DNA of 64,000 bases, taken from positions 434,001 to 498,000 of the forward strand of contig NZ_CP011058.1 in assembly GCF_000961095.1 (NCBI RefSeq), read 5' to 3'. The notes below the pieces were generated by a model. It saw only the letters and a list, made by a program, of their open reading frames with translations. It did not search any database and was not told the origin of the DNA. The stretch is from Paenibacillus beijingensis (GTDB lineage Bacteria > Bacillota > Bacilli > Paenibacillales > Paenibacillaceae). How positions within the stretch are numbered: the first letter of the stretch is position 1; each line of letters begins with the position of its first letter. Below, piece by piece: positions 45,001-51,059 of this stretch. The position numbers and the translations under genes were made by a program.

Positions 45001-45529
45001 TTCCATCTGAAAAACGAAGTTGAGGAGGAATGACTTTACCGCTATCATCAGTAGCCGGAAACGACCCTGGATACTGGGAAACCCCTCCTGATAAAGTAGG
45101 AGGACTAGCCGTATATATAAAAGAACCGGTTTCGCTAGTACCTGACCTCCAAGTTTTACCGCTGGAATCACGCCATATGGCGTAATACATCGTTGATTTT
45201 CCTGAAGATGTTACTGTAACGGGATCACCATTAATTTGAGGGACTATAATTTGCTTGGAATTGTTATCATAACTGCCTAACTGGCCTTTAGTTGTCCCGT
45301 TTTTAATCAAGTTCCAAGATTTTACTTCATAATTTTGATATTGAGGGACATTAATTGTTAAATTATTTATGACCGAGTTTGGATAATATTTTTGGTACCC
45401 AGGATTATTGGACGATTTGATTGATTGTGTCATTGTGGAAGCTGCACCTTCAACCTTCTTCATTGATAAAACATTAAAGAAGGAAGTGAAAAATGAGAGA
45501 ATCAATAAGCAGGAGACTATTTTTTTCAT
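39017..45529 (-). CDS. 2170-residue secreted multidomain (CARDB/PKD-like) surface protein
   Basis: Signal peptide at 1-29 ('KKIVSCLLILSFFTSFFNVL'). Recognisable parts: a CARDB adhesion-like domain at about 300-403 ('KPDLIADDIT'..'ENEGNNEVTRTF'), several Ig/PKD-like units between 410 and 830 and again from about 1560 to 2050 ('PPNAAFDWSPKPVWEGDDLT', 'DPDGDLVTGQWTV'), a central propeller-like part with 'YALDP', 'VYDAFSG', 'INKYDANLNPIW' (about 930-1270), and a LamG-like sandwich at about 1370-1510. No LPXTG, no SLH and no C-terminal membrane segment, so it needs another anchor. The ATG overlaps the stop of the SLH gene as ATGA. Likely a carbohydrate or surface binding protein; no catalytic residues recognised. 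The 5' part is clearly AT-richer than the rest. Confidence 0.75.
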   Translation of the reverse strand: MKKIVSCLLILSFFTSFFNVLSMKKVEGAASTMTQSIKSSNNPGYQKYYPNSVINNLTINVPQYQNYEVKSWNLIKNGTTKGQLGSYDNNSKQIIVPQINGDPVTVTSSGKSTMYYAIWRDSSGKTWRSGTSETGSFIYTASPPTLSGGVSQYPGSFPATDDSGKVIPPQLRFSDGSAASWSDRLPPPDAFQTPSKETISSSKVAPNSINITEATPIDAGMVIDYKGKGQDGYGYLKVHKPLSSSYNVENIDYEADNSLGGNVQGRSYFLNSNTVWTGTTYILEYEVEVSYERVGEITKPDLIADDITSTDSIEVGKAATFTATYRNVGTNIGNPFNVKIMDETGTVIKLNTIPSAASGASSSLSFSYTFTTAAAKTFKLSVDSSGAINEENEGNNEVTRTFTPGAVPAASDFTGDFDIVPSTIEYGQSFTLHPKDFNLNGCTYQYHIYKFERGGVENQTQAYSSISDTSFSRSDYPTVVGVGSHNVYLKIATSCGTTDWIGPKQLEVNGPSNNHPPQFQIAFVKRSEPTKPVHQIIEGEVLDLVVVNDPAVPTPFDPDGDTMSFDGFLFDKSDPWMQSLPGKYPQSGWGMYGIVMEKGFHNISGQIRDQWGATAQAVTYINVISKSPVPVIKCPASVIANHIVPDSAFDSSGSYSPVSGRTIDHSRDEWTNKQLTYANDTDQDLTVQIFLDVYDNQGRKSDSPASCNLVVKPDQPPLAKLNVPSVGIRNEPNVILNQSYSPDGDTIVNAEYKYKYDAANNGFYDDAWQDIKGSLKSVTFSANKVGKYLFYVKVTEDYGKSGDTANQADSTLTFNIVNNAPEVSFEVEGKNPQPDLEASTTIRPDTMLNWPLYVPNSSEQVFSKNNLWRIEGGSLVSGDARNFGNQANYMNNYPVFGGGKAWNFAYQQPNGFGTNNLSPWRSLSSVQLNDYIINDNGDPVKIIPSSHRLAYGNNVYTDDADQFKMRSNQKLLYFDDSAATGMVYEDTVIYALDPKKLSPLDGISGGWTMKYKYRNGDPYAFRINLKNKNNYFNNWEVAGKYLYVSSLNSSGYRLAVYDAFSGQLLNQTTKPFDLGFSGTDPVSSGYEYWQIVYAKGSSVVLRTVKSNAKPGEVYAQFAELSPDLSLRKLADWRVPQPRADFGARPYAAAKPLFTDPYGNVYTYEGFTIRNGENTQYLDLSINKYDANLNPIWKRYLTAPNDFTTVSPGGAPGLNGIYSYDNFSPLEINTFAGEISVQVYEMGYDGFISYPSIYTLNMWDGTIKAYHNARGGSGTGMFDFASHYTNWNGSLSPGKGSVTVDGSRTEFNMRYPGNYGNTAPCNDGIAVYGPNGATSNTIKACYVRYGQYYGDGVYVYLTGGSSSSDDANLLLNVAVGTPNGSSLVRQSFTSGQFLSDVSLSDAEMKYSFRMEDIDYDNEWNGFSFRMQDTSNRYAVETDGHSFNLVKYVDGNKTVLKSGSYAFQSNASYAVKVKAAGSQIDVFLNNIPILTANDGSYSQGRFGYFSNKAFVRFSAFTYKPVKQGTVEWSDSYAIWDEGTARAEVAYNNIQFLDPEGDPKAGSYKWSVEHTPRFLNNQGMSGLNGITFDSEQLIFDKVGDYVVTLQAKDDPNPSYLYPDNTFNEYRKYSNAFSKRVTVHRRPIALFTVTPAGDGKVIWTDSSFDPDRYESTTSYSTENTGIDYRTTRGVLEKKFYYITPSGNTVYEKLVTPQEKGMYEIGMAVKDEYGAWSTYAVQSLDVSTIPTPNSPPVPGFTTSSVNTFRGLGITIDSTARDNEDGGRDNLPHQYFIRNVTTNGAESFASTSRTSWMKTFSSLGTFNIRQIVHDSAGAEAQFSRQVNIYNQVPGTQVTVPASADANNPTKLTEIRPQFQWNYFDADGDPQTRYQLKIYQYGGTVVLDTDIKPGNALSMRPSVDLPEHVNMYVQIRVFDGYDWSGWSSPKFFYIETNRPPNAAFDWSPKPVWEGDDLTLIDQSTDPDGDLVTGQWTVTDPMGMMTVYDTPPVIARALQGTYRIRLTVSDGKAQSEAERAVQVQPLTLGASVEHTAEWLKIHEQAGHETAGDPKDFYAGEVMIVHGYTSAAPVSRVTVKLSAAGLSGDQLDTEAVLAFTGEANHYAGRLYDSRWSSLTDGLDKGLYTLRFEVLYRNGTVKTANVPFRIIGSVYKAGGVHRRQ

Positions 45530-46662
45530 TTTTTATTTTCTCCAAAAATACGTCCATCTGGTGCAAACATAATATGATCCATTTGGCTGTTCCAATCAAG
45601 ATACCAGAAACGATCATTATCTCTTTGATATATTTTCATGTCTTCTTTGCTAATCGTTGCGAGATACCAGGTTGTGACTTTGTTCATTTTATCCATTTGC
45701 AAAAAATTGATTTGGTTAATAGGTGACTTCAATTCGGCTGGATAAATAATCGCGTCCATGAGATATGGACTACCGACCATTGTTTTAAATGAGACCCTCG
45801 TTTTGGGTATGATTTTGGTATTTTCCATTACAACTTTAAAGGCAACCAAATAGTCTTCTTTCCAACTTTTTCTATCTACTTTTAACAAACCAGGAACCCA
45901 ATCCCGGTACGGACTATTTGCATCACTTAAATCGATAATCAAAATTTGCTCAAACGTTCCTTTAACCGTATACGATAGGTTATGAGTAAGGGGGAGAGCA
46001 TTCATCTTTCCTCCCCACATAGTTTCAATATTCGTTCCCCGGTAAGCGACTTCTGCATATGAAGCAGCTCGTTTATCCACGTTCAACTTACCGCCGTTCA
46101 ATACAGTTAAGATCCGGTCCATAATGACCGTTGCTTGGGCTCGGGTGGATTTTTCTTTAAGGCCCAGCTCACCGCCGGCGAGACCAGAAATAATCCCGCG
46201 TTTCGTCGCTTCATACATGAGCTGCGTATCTGATGTCTTTGCTGAAGCAGCTCGTAAGGACTCGTCGACAGCCCGAACCGCAATACGCGCCATTTCTTGC
46301 CGAGTGATCGGCTGATCCCAGTTCCCGTTAAAGTCACTTATGCGATGAACACCGGCGTTAACAACAGCATTCAGATATGGGGTATACCACTTCTGACCCG
46401 GCTGCACTTCATCGATTGGGAGCTGAAGCAACGAACTGATAAGCTTTAAAAACTCAGCACGACTGATCTCCTTGCTAGGCTTAAAGGTTCCATCAGAAAA
46501 TCCATTCACAAGTCCCATGCCCAGAAGTTTTTGTATGGAGGAATAATACCAGTCTGTGGCGTTTACATCTTTAAATCCTGCAGCAGATTCGGCTGAAACA
46601 GAGGAAAACTGTCCAAACAATAATGAAAAAAGGATTATTGTAAAAAATAAGCGTTTCATCAT
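45526..46662 (-). CDS. S-layer homology (SLH) domain protein
   Basis: A 378-residue secreted protein. Signal peptide at 1-25, then three SLH units: 'AGFKDVNATDWYYSSIQKLL'.. (about 28-85), 'WYTPYLNAVVNAGVHRI'.. (about 90-140) and a diverged third ('YEATKRGIISGLAGGELGLK', about 150-190). SLH repeats hold proteins on pyruvylated wall polymer. The C-terminal 185 residues are of no family I know. Start is the ATG at 46662, 8 bases after AAGGAG; the 51 open codons before it are not used. It is translationally coupled with the 2170-residue protein and may be its cell-wall anchor. AT-rich compared with the window. Confidence 0.8.
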   Translation of the reverse strand: MMKRLFFTIILFSLLFGQFSSVSAESAAGFKDVNATDWYYSSIQKLLGMGLVNGFSDGTFKPSKEISRAEFLKLISSLLQLPIDEVQPGQKWYTPYLNAVVNAGVHRISDFNGNWDQPITRQEMARIAVRAVDESLRAASAKTSDTQLMYEATKRGIISGLAGGELGLKEKSTRAQATVIMDRILTVLNGGKLNVDKRAASYAEVAYRGTNIETMWGGKMNALPLTHNLSYTVKGTFEQILIIDLSDANSPYRDWVPGLLKVDRKSWKEDYLVAFKVVMENTKIIPKTRVSFKTMVGSPYLMDAIIYPAELKSPINQINFLQMDKMNKVTTWYLATISKEDMKIYQRDNDRFWYLDWNSQMDHIMFAPDGRIFGENKK

Positions 46663-46843
46663 ATTTATCACTCCTTGTTGGATGTGTTTTCTTTTCGATA
46701 TTCCTAAACTATCGGCAAGCTTACGCCCGCTTTTTAGATGATCACTCTCCCACGAATTGCTCTTCAAAACCGCCCTATCGAACTCACACCTCCCTGCGCA
46801 GAAATTCCCCATCATTGTTCCATTTCACGAAAAAAACAAAAAA

Positions 46844-46875
46844 CACCCCTCGCAATGAATCATTGCAAGCGGGTG
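46844..46875 (-). terminator. intrinsic terminator before the SLH gene
   Basis: Stem CACCCGCTTGCAATG against CATTGCGAGGGGTG (one bulge and one wobble) with a very short loop, followed on the minus strand by TTTTTTG and more T. It may end the oxidoreductase cluster that stops at 47050, or act as attenuator for the SLH operon 182 bases downstream. Confidence 0.85.
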
Positions 46876-46950
46876 CTTCCCGTTTGTTACTATTTAGTTC
46901 AACGTCCCGTTGCCGAGACGGCACTGATCATTTCCTGTACTATAGTTGCA

Positions 46951-46979
46951 AGTATAAAATAGAACCGAGCGGAGCGCAA
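46951..46979 (-). promoter_or_regulatory. possible promoter for the SLH operon leader
   Basis: TTGCGC (46974-46979), 17 bases, TATACT (46951-46956) on the minus strand. It precedes the terminator at 46844-46875. If real, the SLH operon has an approximately 280-base leader interrupted by a terminator. The rest of 46663-47049 holds no gene. Confidence 0.4.
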
Positions 46980-47049
46980 GAAGATGTTAATTAACAATAT
47001 GTTGAAAAAAAATGCATCCACGCTGCCCCGAGCCTACACCCGACTCCTC

Positions 47050-47676
47050 TTAAGCCCGAGCCTTCGCTTCAATAATGCTTTCGCTCAGGTTGCGCCGAGG
47101 GCTTGGTTTCTCGCGATCATGGAACCGTTCGTCCAGCGATTCCAGTCCTCCCCGGTAACCTAGCGCGACGACGGCGAGCAGTTCCAGTTCGTCGGGAACA
47201 TCGAGCACCTCGCGCGCTTTTGCGCGGTCAAAGCCGCCGATCGCGCGCGTGGACAAACCGAGCAGATGCGCCTGCAGCGCGAGCGTGCCCCAGGCCGCTC
47301 CCGTGTCGAAGGCGTGCGCGCCGTTCGGCTCGCCTTTATCGTTCAGCTTGCTCGAAGCGAGCAGAATAAAGACGGGTGCTTTATCAGCCCATATCCGGTT
47401 GCCCGGCAAAATAAACGAGCGGAACAACTCAAGCTGCTCATCCGTTTTTGCCACGATAAATCGCCACGGCTGCAGGTTGCTCGACGACGGCGCCCAACGC
47501 GCCGCTTCCAAAACGGTGTGCAGCGTATCGTCGGAAACCGGCTGATCCGAATACGAACGGGCCGACCAGCGGCTAATAAACTGAGGCGATACCGGGTGAT
47601 CGGCACTGCGGTGAGCTCGCACCTCTTCCGCCAACTCTAACGCTTTATTTTCCGCAACAGCATGTTTTTCACTCAT
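47050..47676 (-). CDS. nitroreductase family FMN oxidoreductase
   Basis: A 208-residue nitroreductase: 'SPQFISRWSARSYSDQPVSD' and 'AARWAPSSSNLQPWRFIVAK' bind FMN phosphate, 'GAAWGTLALQAHLLGLSTRA' and 'VVALGYRG' complete the fold. It would reduce a quinone, nitro compound or flavin with NAD(P)H and might feed the monooxygenases of the cluster with reduced flavin; this last point is inference. ATG at 47676 is preferred over a GTG three codons earlier that lies too close to GGAG. Last gene of the 47-53 kb minus-strand cluster. Confidence 0.82.
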   Translation of the reverse strand: MSEKHAVAENKALELAEEVRAHRSADHPVSPQFISRWSARSYSDQPVSDDTLHTVLEAARWAPSSSNLQPWRFIVAKTDEQLELFRSFILPGNRIWADKAPVFILLASSKLNDKGEPNGAHAFDTGAAWGTLALQAHLLGLSTRAIGGFDRAKAREVLDVPDELELLAVVALGYRGGLESLDERFHDREKPSPRRNLSESIIEAKARA

Positions 47677-47712
47677 TGACCACACACTCTCCTTTTTTCC
47701 TAAAAAAATGAT

Positions 47713-49041
47713 TTAAACTTTTTCCCCTACCCGCGCATAACGGTTAGCCGGCACTTTCAAGCCGAGATTCCCGCGCAGCGTGTCGCTTCCATATTCGGTG
47801 CGAAACAGGCCGCGCTGCTGCAGGATCGGCACAACGTGGTCGACGAAATCCTCCAGTCCATTCGGTACCGCTGCCGAAAGCATGAAGCCGTCCGCGGCTC
47901 CCGCCTCGAACCATTGCTGAATTTTGTCCGCCACTTGCTCCGGAGTGCCGATAAAATTCCCGCGGGGCGTAACGGATCGAAGCGCCACCTGACGCAGCGT
48001 CAGATTTTGTTCCCTGGCGTCCTTTTTGATTTTATCGGTCGTGCTGCGGAAGCTGTTTTGGCCCAGGTCTCCGATGTCCGGGAACGGCTCATCAAGCGGA
48101 TACTGCGAGAAGTCGTGATGCTCGAAAAACCGGCCGAGGTAATTCAGCGCCGTTTCAATGGTCACGAGACCCGCAACCTCCTCGTACTTACGCTCCGCCT
48201 CCTCCTGCGTCGAGCCAACGATCGGTCCGATCCCCGGAAAAATAAGCACCTCTTCCGCCGACCGGCCGAATCCCGCCGCCCTTTGTTTCACATCCCGGTA
48301 AAATTCAACCGCGTCCTCCAAACGATCATGTCCTGTAAAGACGGCGTCCGCTTCCTTCGATGCGTAATCCCGGCCGACATCCGACGAGCCTGCCTGAAAA
48401 ATAACGGGATGCCCCTGTTTGGAACGGGCGATGTTGAGCGGACCTTTGACGGAGAAAAACTCGCCTTTATGATTGAGCGTATGCAGTTTATCCGGATCGA
48501 AAAATACGCCCGTTTCCTTGTTGCGGACGAACGCGTCGTCTTCCCAGGAATCCCAGAGCCCCCGCGTCACCTGCAAATATTCGGTCGCGATCCGGTAGCG
48601 CAGGTCGTGCTCCGGATGCTCTTTCCCGCCATAATTGAGCGCCGATCCTTCAAGCGGCGAAGTGACGATGTTCCATCCGGCGCGGCCTCCGCTGATTTTA
48701 TCGAGCGAAGCGAACTGGCGGGCAACCGTAAACGGCTCGCTGTAGGAGGTGGACAACGTGCCGACAAGCCCGATGTGCGTGCTCGCGGCGGCAAGTGCGC
48801 TGAGAATCGTAACCGGCTCAAAACGGTTCAAAAAGTGGGGGATCGATTTTTCGTTAATGTACAGTCCGTCCGCAATGAAGATGAGGTCGAATTTGCCGGC
48901 TTCGGCTTTATGCACCCATTTCTTGTAAAGCTCGAAGTTTACGCTGGCATCCGGCTGCGTATCGGAGTGTCTCCACATCGCCGGATTTCCACCGACCCCA
49001 TGCAGCAGAGCGCCCAATTTTAACTGTCTGCGCTTCGTCAT
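47713..49041 (-). CDS. FMNH2-dependent monooxygenase, NtaA/SnaA/DszA family
   Basis: A 442-residue luciferase-like flavin monooxygenase, the same length as Bacillus YtnJ/YxeK. 'LGALLHGVGGNPAMWRH', 'FDLIFIADGLYI', 'SGGRAGWNIVTSP', 'HPVIFQAGSSDVGRDYA' and 'GFMLSAAVPNG' are typical. YxeK cleaves N-acetyl-S-(2-succino)cysteine and related family members split C-S or C-N bonds. The neighbouring deacylase, acetyltransferase and LysR genes make a sulfur-compound substrate plausible. Start is ATG at 49041, eight bases after GAGGGGG; the preceding GTG is less well placed. Confidence 0.83.
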   Translation of the reverse strand: MTKRRQLKLGALLHGVGGNPAMWRHSDTQPDASVNFELYKKWVHKAEAGKFDLIFIADGLYINEKSIPHFLNRFEPVTILSALAAASTHIGLVGTLSTSYSEPFTVARQFASLDKISGGRAGWNIVTSPLEGSALNYGGKEHPEHDLRYRIATEYLQVTRGLWDSWEDDAFVRNKETGVFFDPDKLHTLNHKGEFFSVKGPLNIARSKQGHPVIFQAGSSDVGRDYASKEADAVFTGHDRLEDAVEFYRDVKQRAAGFGRSAEEVLIFPGIGPIVGSTQEEAERKYEEVAGLVTIETALNYLGRFFEHHDFSQYPLDEPFPDIGDLGQNSFRSTTDKIKKDAREQNLTLRQVALRSVTPRGNFIGTPEQVADKIQQWFEAGAADGFMLSAAVPNGLEDFVDHVVPILQQRGLFRTEYGSDTLRGNLGLKVPANRYARVGEKV

Positions 49042-49113
49042 CACATGTTCCCCCTCATTAGATTGGTATGGACGGTATCTAACGGCCTGGTGCTCAAAAC
49101 ATCCGGGCTGTAT

Positions 49114-49590
49114 TCAAACCAGTTCATACGCCAGCTTGATCCGTCCGATCTGCTTCAGATGAACGTGCACATGCGCGATAAACCCGCGGACAGCGTCGGC
49201 CAGCGAAACGGTGTCCCCTTTGGCATTGACCGCCGTTTTGTGCCAATCTTCCGCGCGCAGGCGCCGGAACAGCAGCTCGTTATAGGCGAGCAGCGCTTCG
49301 TACAGATCGAGAATATCGTTCGCATCGCTTTCGTTTGCGCGGGTGCTGCGGACCCAATCGTCCTGGCTGAACGCCGGCAGGCGGCTGGTTGTGCCCGAGA
49401 GGATTTCGCGAATACGGAACGTCACGACAAAGTTATGATCCGCCAGATGCGACAGCACCTCCGTCACGCTCCACACTTCAGGAGACGCCTTCCATTTGAG
49501 CTGATCCTCATTCAGCCCCTCGATGGCCCGCTTCAGTTCGCCATGTGTTGCCAGATAGCTCTGCAAATCGATAATGACGTTTTCACTCAT
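49114..49590 (-). CDS. DinB family protein
   Basis: A 158-residue four-helix DinB/YfiT-like protein. Metal-ligand histidines are in 'VTEVLSHLADHNF' and 'GFIAHVHVHLKQIGRIKL'. Family members bind a divalent metal, and some are thiol (bacillithiol or mycothiol) transferases. Its place in a putative organosulfur cluster would fit a bacillithiol S-transferase, but that is inference. ATG follows GGAGGAAAAAGG. 72 bases before the monooxygenase gene. Confidence 0.78.
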   Translation of the reverse strand: MSENVIIDLQSYLATHGELKRAIEGLNEDQLKWKASPEVWSVTEVLSHLADHNFVVTFRIREILSGTTSRLPAFSQDDWVRSTRANESDANDILDLYEALLAYNELLFRRLRAEDWHKTAVNAKGDTVSLADAVRGFIAHVHVHLKQIGRIKLAYELV

Positions 49591-49683
49591 CCTTTTTCCT
49601 CCATTCTCAAAATGATCGTTCGTTCACGCGCAAGCCAGCGCTGCCCGATCTGCAGCTAAAGCCTATCGGACAAGCGTTTCTCC

Positions 49684-50829
49684 CTATGCAACCGTTTCTT
49701 TGTCAAAGCGGGCAAGGGCAAAAAGGGAAATATCGTGCCCGGTCTTCCCTTTCTCGGCCAGATCGGCCAATATTTCGCCGACCGCGCTTGCAAATTTGAA
49801 ACCGTGTCCCGAAAAACCTCCCGCCAGCAGCACCCCTGGATGCTCCGGATGCCGGTCGATAATGAAACTCTCGTCCGGCGTCAATTCATACTTGCATACC
49901 GCTCCGCGCAGCAGTTTGCCTGCCGCCTGCGGCATATACGCTTCCAGCGTACTGCGCAAATCGCCTTCGTCGGACGAATAGCTGCCGAACGGCTCCAGCG
50001 GCTCGCCCGGCCGCCATTCGTTGCCGCCGTCGTGGCGGCCGATTTTGACGCCGGCGCCGCCGATGCTCGGAAACCCGTAATAGCCGCCTCCAGGACCGCC
50101 GAACGTAAAACCGGGGAACCGCTGCTCAGCGAACAGCTCCTCCTTCGCTTCAAACCAGCCGACCGCCTTGCGCACCGCGCGGATCGGCAGCTTCACAAAC
50201 GGCTCCAGCGCCCAGAACCAGGCTCCGGCGCTTACGATAACCCGATCCGCATGAAATACTCCGCTTCGGGTATGAACGCTTGCGCTGCCGCCAGCCTCAA
50301 CAGCAATCCGCTCCACGGGCGTGTACGGCAGCAGCTCCGCGCCCGCCGCCAATGCGAGCCGCCGGTAAGCGGCGACGCATTTCTCGCTGTATAAATAGCC
50401 GGCTGTCGGTTCGTACATCGCTTCATAATGATCCGGAAGATTAATGCCTGGCCAGCGTTTACGGACTTCGACAGCATCCAGCATTTCAACCGGTATTCCG
50501 AAACCAGCGGCTTCCTTTGCCCGAGTCCGGTACGAATATTGCTCCGGGTCGGCCATATTAAGAACTCCCCGCGCCTCGAGCAGTTGCTCACCGGACTCCC
50601 CCTCCAGCTCATCCCACAGCCGGTGCGCACGGAGCGCCAGCGAAATGTAAGCCGGGCCTCCGGAATAAGCGTGCCGGATCAGGCGGGGCTCCCCGTGGTG
50701 GCTGCCTTCGGTATGCGGTGGATCGAACGCGTCGAGCAACAGCGTCTTTAAGCCGCGCTTCGCCAAATAATATCCCGCGCTCATGCCCATCGATCCCGCT
50801 CCGACGATAATGACATCGTAGGTACGAAT
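49684..50829 (-). CDS. FAD amine oxidase, sarcosine/N-methyltryptophan oxidase family
   Basis: A 381-residue flavoprotein. The Rossmann motif GAGSMG near residue 10, 'HHGEPRLIRHAYSG', a Cys in 'VCKYELTPDESFIID' at the place of the covalent FAD cysteine, and 'GGFSGHGFKFA' match monomeric sarcosine oxidase/MTOX. The first ATG in frame (50790) would delete half of the FAD motif. The coding frame clearly continues upstream, and the only start seven bases behind the GGAGG is ATT at 50829, giving '(M)RTYDVIIVGAGSMG', exactly the family N-terminus. So this gene either uses a rare AUU start or lost its ATG. Oxidises N-methyl or secondary amines to aldehyde, amine and H2O2. Confidence 0.8.
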   Translation of the reverse strand: MRTYDVIIVGAGSMGMSAGYYLAKRGLKTLLLDAFDPPHTEGSHHGEPRLIRHAYSGGPAYISLALRAHRLWDELEGESGEQLLEARGVLNMADPEQYSYRTRAKEAAGFGIPVEMLDAVEVRKRWPGINLPDHYEAMYEPTAGYLYSEKCVAAYRRLALAAGAELLPYTPVERIAVEAGGSASVHTRSGVFHADRVIVSAGAWFWALEPFVKLPIRAVRKAVGWFEAKEELFAEQRFPGFTFGGPGGGYYGFPSIGGAGVKIGRHDGGNEWRPGEPLEPFGSYSSDEGDLRSTLEAYMPQAAGKLLRGAVCKYELTPDESFIIDRHPEHPGVLLAGGFSGHGFKFASAVGEILADLAEKGKTGHDISLFALARFDKETVA

Positions 50830-50840
50830 AAGATCACCTC

Positions 50841-50960
50841 CAGTTTTTGCGAAGCAAAAACACTTCGTAAGCTTCTACTCCAGTTTTTGCGAAGCAAAAA
50901 CGCTTCGTAAGCTTCTACTCCAGTTTTTGCGAAGCAAAAACGCTTCGTAAGCGGATGCTC
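50841..50960. repeat. three 40-bp tandem repeats with mini-hairpins
   Basis: Units at 50841-50880, 50881-50920 and 50921-50960 differ at one position (first unit) and at the last eight bases (third unit). Each holds GTTTTTGC-GAA-GCAAAAAC, an 8-bp stem around the very stable GCGAAGC hairpin, and a second dyad CGAAGC..GCTTCG. A degenerate fourth copy is at about 51023-51040. The repeat ends 11 bases before the ATT start of the oxidase gene and supplies most of its GGAGG. Confidence 0.95.
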
Positions 50961-51059
50961 CTGTTTTGCCAAGACGAGACCGCTGTCGCTGCTTTAATCA
51001 GCGATCTTGCTTTCATATATTTGAAGCACAAACGCTTCGCATCCCTTGTCTCCCTTTCC

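Noticed and set aside
50841..50960. CRISPR-like array
   Set aside because: The units are contiguous 40-bp tandem repeats without unique spacers, and no cas gene is present.
50781..50972. 63-codon frame through the tandem repeats before the amine oxidase
   Set aside because: It arises because the 40-bp units carry few stops; it overlaps the oxidase start in another frame and has no family resemblance.
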